Part shown: positions 54,160 through 61,543 of the stretch, piece after piece
Numbering within the stretch: position 1 is the stretch's first letter
Layout: every line of letters starts with the position of its first letter
Assembly (NCBI RefSeq): GCF_024349685.1
Contig: NZ_AP025944.1
Location: forward strand, 2,672,001 to 2,736,000
Direction: 5' to 3'
Source of the DNA: Pseudomonas sp. LRP2-20
GTDB taxonomy: Bacteria; Pseudomonadota; Gammaproteobacteria; Pseudomonadales; Pseudomonadaceae
DNA: 64,000 nucleotides
Notes under the pieces: model-generated
Seen by the model: the letters and a program-made list of their open reading frames with translations, nothing else
What the model was told of the DNA's origin: nothing
Databases searched by the model: none
Program-made: the position numbers and the translations under genes

Positions 54160-54644
54160 GTAGAGAGGGCTGCGTTCGGCCGGCACTGCGCGGGGATGTA
54201 CCCGCGCTGATTGGGCTCATGCGGGCGTTGGCGGAATTCGAGGGGTACCTCGATGAATTCGCAGTGGATGAAAACGCGCTGCTTGCACGTGCGTTTGGCG
54301 AGAGCCCCGAGTGTAATGTTTTTGTCGTCCAGGGCGCAGAAGGTATCGCTGGCTATGCCGTCGGGTTGATTATCCCTTTCACTTATGACTTGCGACCGAC
54401 CGTAGTGCTCAAGGAACTGTTCGTGGCGCCCAGTGACCGGGGAAAAGGGTTCGGAGCAGCATTGCTGAGCCAGGTTGCTGCCTGGTCGCTGGAGCAGGGA
54501 GCGGGGAGGTTGAAGTGGGACGTGTTGGCCGGGAATCACAGCGCTGAAGCGTTCTATCGGCAGCATGGCGGTCGACCAGAGGCGAAATGGATGCCATACC
54601 AGATGAGCGAGGTAGGGTTAAAAGTTCTATCCCGCATGGAATAA
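54153..54644 (+). CDS. GNAT family N-acetyltransferase
   Basis: A 163-residue acetyltransferase. VVLKELFVAPSDRGKGFGAA contains the RGKGFG acetyl-CoA loop, and LAGNHSAEAFYRQHGGRPEA is the typical C-terminal helix region. The ATG overlaps the end of the rhodanese gene by 7 bases, so the pair is translationally coupled and may act on one sulfur-containing or amine substrate, although the latter is a guess. Confidence 0.88.
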   Translation: MLSREGCVRPALRGDVPALIGLMRALAEFEGYLDEFAVDENALLARAFGESPECNVFVVQGAEGIAGYAVGLIIPFTYDLRPTVVLKELFVAPSDRGKGFGAALLSQVAAWSLEQGAGRLKWDVLAGNHSAEAFYRQHGGRPEAKWMPYQMSEVGLKVLSRME

Positions 54645-54973
54645 CGGTCTCACGGACGCTTGGAGTCTCAATCCTGCATGGTGCTGGCGACGTACCTGAT
54701 TTGGGGCTGGTGAGGACTCGGATGTTTTCGCCGTGGGGTATGTAGCGCCAGACACCACGCAAACCTTAGGCATGCGTCGTCCGCTATGGGTCGATGCAGC
54801 CATTCGTGTTCTAGAGCCTGTATATCAGTCGCTGGCTAGTGTGGCCGCTTCGCGGTCCATCGCCGTGGTTCGTCGCTACGACAAGCGCGCCTCCCACAGG
54901 GTTCGCGCAACTGGCTGTTTTGCCCGACTGCGGATACGATCCATCTCCGTCTCATGAAAAGGAATTCAAGAAA
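54645..54973. other. Gap of about 330 bases with one dispersed repeat
   Basis: No gene is visible. Bases 54841-54900 carry the element also found at 38851 (CGCTACGACAAGCGCGC in this orientation), possibly the decayed half of a palindrome. The last about 70 bases lead to the chorismate mutase start and contain its ribosome site AAGGAA. Confidence 0.6.
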
Positions 54974-55273
54974 ATGGATGTACTTTGCACCTCTCTGGAT
55001 GAAGTTCGGCAGCGCATCGATGTCATCGACCGGAGCCTGGTTTCACTGCTCGCCCAGCGTGGCAAGCTTGTGACGCAGGCCGCGCGTTTCAAGAAAACCA
55101 CAGATGACGTGCGCGCGCCTGCGCGGGTCGAGCAAGTCATTGCCAAGGTGCGTGACATGGCCGAGGAGGTGGGTGCTTCGGCAGCGGTTGTGGAACAGGT
55201 GTACCGGGCCATGATCTCGGCGTTCATCGCCGAAGAGCTGAACATTCACGCCAAGCTGACCCAAGGGGCCTGA
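54974..55273 (+). CDS. Monofunctional chorismate mutase (AroQ type, PchB-like)
   Basis: A 99-residue all-helical chorismate mutase. SLDEVRQRIDVIDRSLVSLL, AQRGKLVTQAARFKK and APARVEQVIAKVRDMAEEVG match the AroQ/PchB fold with its basic active-site residues; EQVYRAMISAFIAEEL ends the third helix. PchB-like homologues may act as isochorismate pyruvate lyases, so either reaction is possible. AAGGAA lies upstream of the ATG. No salicylate, Phe or Tyr genes are adjacent. Confidence 0.88.
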   Translation: MDVLCTSLDEVRQRIDVIDRSLVSLLAQRGKLVTQAARFKKTTDDVRAPARVEQVIAKVRDMAEEVGASAAVVEQVYRAMISAFIAEELNIHAKLTQGA

Positions 55274-55634
55274 GGTTCGGGGGCATAGTCGAAGGCTGAG
55301 TGGTATGCCACGCGGGTGTGTACAAACCGTTTGGAAATGATCAGATTTTTCCCCTTTCTTGTAGTCCATTTCCCAAAGATACTCTTCCCCCGCATTTTCC
55401 GTTGCGGCCGCTCTGGCAGGGCTCTAGTCTCGGCGTGTCGCTGCTCATCAGCGACACGGCTTTGACAGGCCGTAACGGTATTATGCATGTGGCTCGCCTG
55501 ATATGGCGGCTGTACGTGGGGCACGCTTGCGTGCGCCGGAACTTGCATAGTCCGCCGGTCTGTCAACCCATGTACAGCTGCCACCCGAGTGTTTGACAGC
55601 ATTCGAGGGGGAAGCCCACAAAAGGTACTATGCG
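55274..55634. other. Gap of about 360 bases, no gene seen
   Basis: No convincing gene or repeat is visible. The stretch is less GC-rich, has a run of TTTTCCCCTTTC, and should hold the promoter of the small gene at 55635. Short open frames have no family likeness and no ribosome sites. Confidence 0.5.
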
Positions 55635-55877
55635 ATGTTGAAGATTGTCCCCGATCCACCCCACGATATTCATTCCCTTGAAGACACCCTGATCCAGGCC
55701 ACGGACTACGCCCTGTGCGCGACGACTGTGGTGCATCAGGCATTGCTGCTGCAGCCCAAGTCACCGGCGTCGATCCTGATGATGGCCTCGATGCATGAAA
55801 TGGAAGCGCTGCGGGCTTTGCTCGAGTCAGCGCTTATCCAGGTGCAGATGCCCGGTGGGCCTCGGACTTTGCACTAA
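55635..55877 (+). CDS. Small Pseudomonas protein (DUF6124-like)
   Basis: An 80-residue helical protein (MLKIVPDPPHDIHSLEDTLI, then ASILMMASMHEMEALRALLE) resembling the DUF6124-like proteins common in Pseudomonas; their role is unknown. ATG 55635 is preferred to the longer frame because MLKIVPDPP is the family-like start. It lies upstream of a DUF3077-like gene, with a REP pair between. Confidence 0.68.
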   Translation: MLKIVPDPPHDIHSLEDTLIQATDYALCATTVVHQALLLQPKSPASILMMASMHEMEALRALLESALIQVQMPGGPRTLH

Positions 55878-55909
55878 GGCTCAAGTAATTGGCTGACTGG
55901 TCTGGCCTC

Positions 55910-55992
55910 TTCGCGGGCAAGCCCGCTCCCACAGGTACAGCGCAAATCCTGAAGCCTGTGGTGTTTTCTGTGGGAGCGGGCTTGCCCGCGAA
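55910..55992. repeat. Inverted REP pair
   Basis: Arms 55910-55934 and 55968-55992 are exact reverse complements (core GCGGGCAAGCCCGCTCCCAC). Unlike most doublets here it lies between two co-directional genes, the small proteins at 55635 and 56033. Confidence 0.88.
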
Positions 55993-56032
55993 AGGGCCCG
56001 ACCAGGCGATGGAAATTTCAGGGAGATCAACA

Positions 56033-56296
56033 ATGACCACAGACGACACCCAATGCACGGTCGGCAAGACCACCTTCTACCAAGGTGAAAACCAGACCCA
56101 CCCGCTGTTTCGCATCGAACCCGGCATCCCTTGCCGCGATGCCCGCGAGCAAGCCTCGGAACTGATGGGCTATGTGCGCGAACTGACTATCCTCGGTTTG
56201 ATGGACGAGAAGCCGATGTTGATCTGGGCTTCGCACTACCTGAGCGCGATGGCCAAGGCCCTGATGGATGATGCCGAGCTTGGCATGGCGCAGTGA
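56033..56296 (+). CDS. DUF3077-like small protein
   Basis: An 87-residue protein. LFRIEPGIPCRDAREQASEL and ELTILGLMDEKPMLIWASHY match the DUF3077 pattern (PG...DA.EQAS.LL) common in Pseudomonas. Cytoplasmic, function unknown. AGGGAG lies 9 bases before ATG 56033. Confidence 0.75.
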   Translation: MTTDDTQCTVGKTTFYQGENQTHPLFRIEPGIPCRDAREQASELMGYVRELTILGLMDEKPMLIWASHYLSAMAKALMDDAELGMAQ

Positions 56297-56356
56297 GCAG
56301 ACCAGGCTTCAGGCCGTTGCCAGTGCCCAGGCTCAAGCCGACGCACGGGCAAACGG

Positions 56357-56536
56357 CTAGGCCGTCGGGCTTGGCTCGGTCGGGTTATCGGTGCCAGCAG
56401 CCTTGGCCTCGGTTTCAAGTTTCAGCCGGTCGGCCTTGCTGATGTACTTGGGCTTGTTGCTCTTGGGCGCCAGCTTGGCATTGGCCTTTTTCTGGTGGGC
56501 CTTGAGCAACTGTTTGAGTTTCTTCTGGCGGTTCAT
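56357..56536 (-). CDS. DUF2986-like small basic protein
   Basis: A 59-residue lysine-rich protein (MNRQKKLKQLLKAHQKKANA, then PKSNKPKYISKADRLKLE). The pattern fits DUF2986, a family of short basic proteins of unknown role. The ATG at 56536 begins the family-like sequence; the open frame further upstream is not similar. Divergent from the TPR gene. Confidence 0.78.
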   Translation of the reverse strand: MNRQKKLKQLLKAHQKKANAKLAPKSNKPKYISKADRLKLETEAKAAGTDNPTEPSPTA

Positions 56537-56660
56537 TGTCCATCTCTGGTGTGCAGCGTAGGTCGCGCATTGTACCTCGGGAACTTCATGCTGCGGGCCT
56601 GGTCTGTAGCGTCTCGCCGAATCCGTCTGACGCTTCCTTGTCCTCTTGAGTGCCTCCCCC

Positions 56661-57056
56661 ATGCCGACCCAGCGCCTGCTGTCAGCACTGTTCCTGTTGT
56701 TCAGCGCCGTCGCCTGCCAAGGCGTGCAGGCGGGTTCCTACGCGGCACCGGCGCGCAGCAACAAAGCCTCGACCCAGCTGATCGAGGCCGCCTCGCGCCA
56801 GTATGAACAGGGCAAGCTGGACCAGGCCGCCGCCACGCTGGAACGTGCGCTGCAGATCCAGCCGGGCAACCCAGCCACGTTGCACTACCTGGGCGTGCTG
56901 CGCCTGGAACAGGGGCAGTACGACCAGGCTGAAGTGCTGGCGGTACGCTCCAACCAGCGAGTTGGCAGCAACACTGCGCTGCGCAATCGCAACTATCAGC
57001 TAATCGAGGCTGCGCAAAAGGCCCGTGGTTCTGGCTGGGTGCCTGTCTCTCGATGA
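56661..57056 (+). CDS. Exported TPR-repeat protein
   Basis: A 131-residue protein with a signal peptide (MPTQRLLSALFLLFSAVACQ; the AVAC stretch is a weak lipobox) and two TPR units, YEQGKLDQAAATLERALQIQ and PATLHYLGVLRLEQGQYDQA. Probably a periplasmic or lipoprotein adaptor of unknown partner. ATG 56661 is chosen over a TTG five codons upstream. Confidence 0.8.
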   Translation: MPTQRLLSALFLLFSAVACQGVQAGSYAAPARSNKASTQLIEAASRQYEQGKLDQAAATLERALQIQPGNPATLHYLGVLRLEQGQYDQAEVLAVRSNQRVGSNTALRNRNYQLIEAAQKARGSGWVPVSR

Positions 57057-57158
57057 CCGGGACATTGGTGAATTGAATTCCACTGATAAATGACAATTCG
57101 CCAATAATTCGGTATTTGGGAATGAATAAACTGGCAGGCCATTAATCGGAGCTTCCCA

Positions 57159-58349
57159 ATGTCTGCCTACGAAACAACCGTACCGGTTGCTTCCACCTCC
57201 AAAGGCGCAGGAATCAGTATCGCGATCCTGGCCTTTTCCGCCTTTCTCATCGTCACCACCGAGTTTCTGATCGTCGGTCTGCTCCCCGCGCTGGCCAGGG
57301 ACTTGGACATTTCGATTGCCGTTGCCGGGCAACTGGTCACGCTGTTCGCCTTCACCGTAATGCTTTTCGGTCCACCCCTGACAGCGGCGCTGTCGCACCT
57401 GGAACGGAAAAAACTGTTCATCGCGATCCTGCTGCTGTTCGCCGCAGCCAACGCCGTTGCCGCCGCCTCAAGCAGCTTCTGGGTACTGGCCGTTGCCCGT
57501 GTGCTGCCTGCCTTGGCCTTGCCGGTGTTCTGGGGCACAGCCAGTGAGACCGCCGCGCAACTGGCCGGGCCGCAGCGAGCGGGGCAAGCCATTTCAAGGG
57601 TTTACCTGGGGATCTCGGCAGCCATGCTGCTGGGCATTCCGCTGGGTACCGTGGCGGCCAGTGCGATCGGCTGGCGCGGGGCGTTCTGGCTGCTCGCCGG
57701 GCTTTCATTGATCATGGCGGCGGCCATGTGGGTGTGCATGCCGAGCGTAGCGCGCACGGCCAAGGTGGAATTCCTCAAGCAGGCGCGGATCTTCAAGGAA
57801 CCCTGTTTCCTGGCCAACGTGCTGCTCTCTGTGCTGGTGTTCAGTGCCATGTTCATTGCCTACACCTACCTGGGCGACATCCTCGAGCGTGCCGCAGGCG
57901 TGGCCCCGGCCGATGTTGGTTGGTGGATGATGGGCTTTGGCGCCATTGGCCTGGTCGGTAACTGGATTGGCGGCAGGGTCGTCGACCATTCGCCGATCAA
58001 CGCCACCGTTGGCTTCCTCGTGCTGCTGGCCTTGGGCATGGCCGCGACGGCTGCGCTGGCCCAGGGCGGCTGGCTGTTCTGTGTTGCGCTCGGGCTGTGG
58101 GGCATCGCCAATACCGCGCTTTACCCGATCAGCCAGGTGCGGGTCATGCGTTCGGTCAGCCACGCACAGGCGCTGGCGGGCACCACCAACGTCTCGGCGG
58201 CCAATGCCGGCATTGGCGTGGGAGCCATCCTCGGCGGCATGACCCTGTCGAAACTGGGTATCGGCTACCTTGGTTACATGGCCGCTGCCGTAGCGCTGCT
58301 CGCGCTGCTGCTGGCGCTGGCCGTTCGCAACCTCGCGCCTGAGCGCTAG
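57159..58349 (+). CDS. MFS transporter (DHA1, AraJ/YdhP-like)
   Basis: A 396-residue, 12-TM inner-membrane transporter. FSAFLIVTTEFLIVGLLPAL in TM1 and ALSHLERKKLFIAILLLFAA follow the AraJ/sugar-efflux-like DHA1 pattern, with ARVLPALALPVFWGTASETA at TM4. GGAG lies 8 bases before the ATG. Its TAG stop and the TAG of the convergent LysR gene share the palindrome CTAG. Substrate unknown. Confidence 0.88.
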   Translation: MSAYETTVPVASTSKGAGISIAILAFSAFLIVTTEFLIVGLLPALARDLDISIAVAGQLVTLFAFTVMLFGPPLTAALSHLERKKLFIAILLLFAAANAVAAASSSFWVLAVARVLPALALPVFWGTASETAAQLAGPQRAGQAISRVYLGISAAMLLGIPLGTVAASAIGWRGAFWLLAGLSLIMAAAMWVCMPSVARTAKVEFLKQARIFKEPCFLANVLLSVLVFSAMFIAYTYLGDILERAAGVAPADVGWWMMGFGAIGLVGNWIGGRVVDHSPINATVGFLVLLALGMAATAALAQGGWLFCVALGLWGIANTALYPISQVRVMRSVSHAQALAGTTNVSAANAGIGVGAILGGMTLSKLGIGYLGYMAAAVALLALLLALAVRNLAPER

Positions 58350-59287
58350 GGCCTGCTGCCATCGGCGGGCTGGCTGCCATGGGGTGTCAGCCTTGGCAGC
58401 AGGTAGTCCAGCAGTGCGCGCACCTTGGGCTGGTTCTCGCGGCTTTTCAGCCATACCAGGTTCATGGGCAGGCCGTCCGTTGCCAGCTCGGGCAACACCT
58501 CGACCAGCGTGCCCTGGTCGAGGTGCCGCTGGGTCAGCCAGGTCGGCAGCTGGCCGATACCATGCCCGGCGAGCACCGCGGCTACCTCGCCCTCGCCATC
58601 ACCGACGGCGATACGCGCCTGCAGCGTGCGCCGCTCCATCTCCCCCGGCTGGCGGCCCTTGAAGAACCAGGGGCTGACCTGGCCGTCGCCGTGCCCATAG
58701 CCGACACAATCATGCTGATCGAGATCACGCGCGCTTTGCGGGGTACCGTGCTGTGCAAGGTAGCTGGGTGCGGCGCAGAAGATCAGGCGTTGCGCACCGA
58801 AATACTGGTGGCCCAGGCCGGCTGGCCAGGCATCCGGGCCGCCGATGCGCACGACGATGTCGATGCCTTCGTGTACCGGGTCGATGAAACGGTCGGTAAA
58901 CGAGATGTGCGGTTGCAGCAGCGGATGCTGGTGAATGAAATCCAGGATCAGCGGCAGCACATGCAACCGGCCGTAGGAGGCCGGCAGGTCTATTCGTACC
59001 TTGCCGTGAGGCGCATCGCCCTCGGCGCTGAGCGCATGTTCTACCTGTTCCAGGTCGGCCAGTACCGACGTGCAGGTACGGTAGAAGGTGACACCCGCAT
59101 CGGTCAGCGCCAGGGTGCGGGTAGTACGGTTGAACAGTCGTGCTCCCAGGCGTTGCTCGAGGCGCGCCACGCTCTTGCTCACCGCAGACCCGGTGAGGTT
59201 CAACCGTTCGGCTGCTGCAGTGAAACTGCCCAGGTCTGCGACGGCGACGAACACGTCGAGCCCCTTCAGCCGTTCAGATGAAAACAT
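58346..59287 (-). CDS. LysR-type transcriptional regulator
   Basis: A 313-residue LTTR (ERLKGLDVFVAVADLGSFTA, AAERLNLTGSAVSKSVARLE, and LFNRTTRTLALTDAGVTFYR). The start ATG 59287 follows AAGGAG by 7 bases; the 111 further open codons upstream are not protein-like. The effector domain begins GKVRIDLPASYGRLHVLPLI. It converges on the MFS transporter gene with a 4-base overlap of stop codons. Confidence 0.9.
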   Translation of the reverse strand: MFSSERLKGLDVFVAVADLGSFTAAAERLNLTGSAVSKSVARLEQRLGARLFNRTTRTLALTDAGVTFYRTCTSVLADLEQVEHALSAEGDAPHGKVRIDLPASYGRLHVLPLILDFIHQHPLLQPHISFTDRFIDPVHEGIDIVVRIGGPDAWPAGLGHQYFGAQRLIFCAAPSYLAQHGTPQSARDLDQHDCVGYGHGDGQVSPWFFKGRQPGEMERRTLQARIAVGDGEGEVAAVLAGHGIGQLPTWLTQRHLDQGTLVEVLPELATDGLPMNLVWLKSRENQPKVRALLDYLLPRLTPHGSQPADGSRP

Positions 59288-59362
59288 TCGTTGCTCCTTG
59301 TGCACCATTGGAACAGGAATTGCTCGCAATGCTGTAAACCTGACCTGGCAGGGGATTGGCCA

Positions 59363-59461
59363 ATGCTCATGCACGACCACTACTTCATGTACTTCGTTGT
59401 CGCGACTGTGCTGGCCGTGGATGGGGTGGCGGTCACCCTGTATTGGCGTTGCAAACCCTGA
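59363..59461 (+). CDS. Possible 32-residue small membrane protein
   Basis: A short frame from ATG 59363 to TGA 59459 encodes MLMHDHYFMYFVVATVLAVD followed by GVAVTLYWRCKP: one hydrophobic helix with a charged end. AGGGGA lies about 8 bases before the ATG. It sits alone in the 302-base gap between two LysR genes. It could be a real small membrane protein or chance; nothing else supports it. Confidence 0.4.
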   Translation: MLMHDHYFMYFVVATVLAVDGVAVTLYWRCKP

Positions 59462-59589
59462 AACCCAGCCTCGGGGGCAGGATACCCCTAGTCGGGGCCT
59501 TTGCGATGGATCGGCGAGCGGCAGCGCTTCCAAACCCACGGTGATGGCGGTAGCCTCGGGAGACCTTGGCCGATAGAAATTCCATTCCC

Positions 59590-60483
59590 ATGCCTGCAGG
59601 TTTCCCCGGGTTGCCGTCACTCAATGCGCTGCGAGTATTCGAAGTGGTCGCGCGTCAGCTGAACTTTCGCCTCGCCGCCGAGGAGCTGGGCGTGACCCAG
59701 GCCGCTGTCGCCCAGCAGGTGCGCGGGCTGGAAGCCAGCCTGCAGGTGCGCCTGTTCGAGCGCCTGCCGCGGGGCGTTGGCCTGACCGATGCCGGGCGTG
59801 GCTATGCGGCGAGCATCCGCAGCGCCCTGGTGATGATCGATGAAGCCACCCGGCTGCTACGCCCGGCGCCGTCCCAGCTCACCGTCAGCGTGACCCCGAC
59901 CTTTGCGTCGAAATGGCTGATTCCAAGGCTCGGCCACTTCGCCGAGGCCCATCCCGACATCGATCTGCGCCTGCTGGCCAGCGACCGTCTCTCGCACTTC
60001 CATACCGATGGCGTCGACATCGCTGTGCGCTACGGGCAACCGCCGTTCGGTGGCGGGCTGAACGTCGAGCTGCTGATGGAGCAACGCATCGTCGCCGTGG
60101 CCAGCCCGGCATTGCTGGCTGCAATGGGCAAGCCAGAGAGCTTTGCCGCCTTGCAGGGTTATGTTGCCTTGCACGATGGGCATAACTTCTGGCCGCAGTT
60201 CACGGCTGCCTTTTTTCCTGATCATCCGAAGCCGATGTCGAAGACCGTGCGCTTCAACCAGGCATCGCTGGCCATCGACGCCGCCATTGGCGGGCAGGGC
60301 ATTACCCTCGCCAGCTATGCCTTCGTCAAGGACGACATCGCCGCTGGCAGGCTGCAGCAGGTGTTCCCCGAGCAGCTGCGGCTGGACAAGGCGTTCTACC
60401 TGGTGTGGCCACGCAAGGCACAGGAGGCGCCAGCGCTGGGCCTTGTCAGGGCATGGCTCAAAGGTCAGGTAGACGAAAGATAA
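59590..60483 (+). CDS. LysR-type transcriptional regulator (GcvA-like)
   Basis: A 297-residue LTTR (LPSLNALRVFEVVARQLNFR, LAAEELGVTQAAVAQQVRGL and LFERLPRGVGLTDAGRGYAA). The start is uncertain: TTG 59566 follows GGGAG closely, ATG 59590 has no clear site. It lies about 100 bases upstream of a co-directional SDR gene, which is the likely target. Confidence 0.88.
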   Translation: MPAGFPGLPSLNALRVFEVVARQLNFRLAAEELGVTQAAVAQQVRGLEASLQVRLFERLPRGVGLTDAGRGYAASIRSALVMIDEATRLLRPAPSQLTVSVTPTFASKWLIPRLGHFAEAHPDIDLRLLASDRLSHFHTDGVDIAVRYGQPPFGGGLNVELLMEQRIVAVASPALLAAMGKPESFAALQGYVALHDGHNFWPQFTAAFFPDHPKPMSKTVRFNQASLAIDAAIGGQGITLASYAFVKDDIAAGRLQQVFPEQLRLDKAFYLVWPRKAQEAPALGLVRAWLKGQVDER

Positions 60484-60584
60484 TCTACTGGCTAGACGAA
60501 CTTTACCTGCCTCTCTCGTTCAGCGGATCGCTGCTAGTGTGATGACACTTGCAACAGCGCAGTTTCATCAACGAAGGAGGCAAC

Positions 60585-61289
60585 ATGTCTGTAGAGAAAG
60601 TGGCAATCATCACCGCCGGTGGCAGCGGCATGGGCGCGGCCGCGGCACGTCGGCTGGCGGCTGATGGTTACAAGGTCGGCATCCTGTCCTCTTCGGGCAA
60701 GGGTGAGGCGCTGGCGGCCGAACTCGGTGGCATCGGCATCACCGGCAGCAACCAGTCGGTCGAAGACCTGCAGCGGCTGGTGGATGCCGTGGTCGAGAAG
60801 TGGGGGCGTATCGACGTGCTGGTCAACAGCGCTGGCCACGGCCCGCGCGCGCCAATCCTGGAGATCAGCGACGAGGACTGGCACAAGGGCATGGACACCT
60901 ACCTGCTCAATGTCATCCGCCCGACACGGCTGGTGACGCCTTACATGCAAAAGCAGAAGGGTGGGGTGATCATCAACATCTCCACCGCCTGGGCGTTCGA
61001 GCCTGTTGACCTGTTCCCCACCTCGGCTGTGTTCCGCTCGGGCCTGGCCGCCTTCACCAAGATCTTCGCCGATAACTTCGCCGGCGATAACGTGCGCATC
61101 AACAACGTGCTGCCAGGCTGGATCGACAGCCTGCCGGCCACTGAGCAGCGCCGCGACAGCGTACCGCTCAAGCGCTATGGCACCAGTGAAGAGATTGCCG
61201 CCACCATCGCCTTCCTCGCCAGCGACGGTGCTGCCTACATCACCGGGCAAAACATCAAGGTCGACGGTGGCGTGACGCGCAGCGTCTGA
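60585..61289 (+). CDS. SDR-family protein with altered active site
   Basis: A 234-residue Rossmann-fold protein of the SDR superfamily. The cofactor loop is TAGGSGMG instead of TGxxxGxG, and the fourth-strand motif is NSAG instead of NNAG. Where classical members have YxxxK (before the GL helix), this one reads SAVFRSGLAAFTK, aligning Ser and Arg with the catalytic Tyr and Lys. The C-terminal AYITGQNIKVDGG is typical. AAGGAGG is 5 bases before the ATG. It may reduce poorly by the standard mechanism or be a binding protein. Downstream of a LysR gene. Confidence 0.85.
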   Translation: MSVEKVAIITAGGSGMGAAAARRLAADGYKVGILSSSGKGEALAAELGGIGITGSNQSVEDLQRLVDAVVEKWGRIDVLVNSAGHGPRAPILEISDEDWHKGMDTYLLNVIRPTRLVTPYMQKQKGGVIINISTAWAFEPVDLFPTSAVFRSGLAAFTKIFADNFAGDNVRINNVLPGWIDSLPATEQRRDSVPLKRYGTSEEIAATIAFLASDGAAYITGQNIKVDGGVTRSV

Positions 61290-61342
61290 TCAGGTTCTTT
61301 GGGGGAGCAATAGGGGTTCGGCACGATGTTTTCAGCGCTTTC

Positions 61343-61376
61343 GAGATCGAGCGCCGCCCGCGCGGCGCTCGATTTC
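61343..61376. repeat. Short relative of the long inverted repeat at 20.76 kb
   Basis: GAGATCGAGCGCCGCCCGCG matches the outer arm of the 20759-20985 element, and GATCGAGCGCCGC pairs with GCGGCGCTCGAT in a compact hairpin. The DNA after it is AT-rich up to the HflK-like start and contains that gene's likely promoter. Confidence 0.7.
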
Positions 61377-61543
61377 ATAGGCGCTGAAGATCTTGTGACA
61401 GGCACCTGAAGGCCCAGATGCCAATTTTACGTTTTGCGACAATTTTTTTACGTTTGTCGTTATAACGTTACGGCGCTCGTCGTCGGTTGCCGTCAGCTCG
61501 TTCGGCTCATGACTTGCGAAGCCTGGTATTTCCTGGAGTCCTA

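Noticed and set aside
55300..55596. A 98-codon frame before the DUF6124-like gene
   Set aside because: No ribosome site, no family likeness, unusual composition; more likely promoter and leader DNA.
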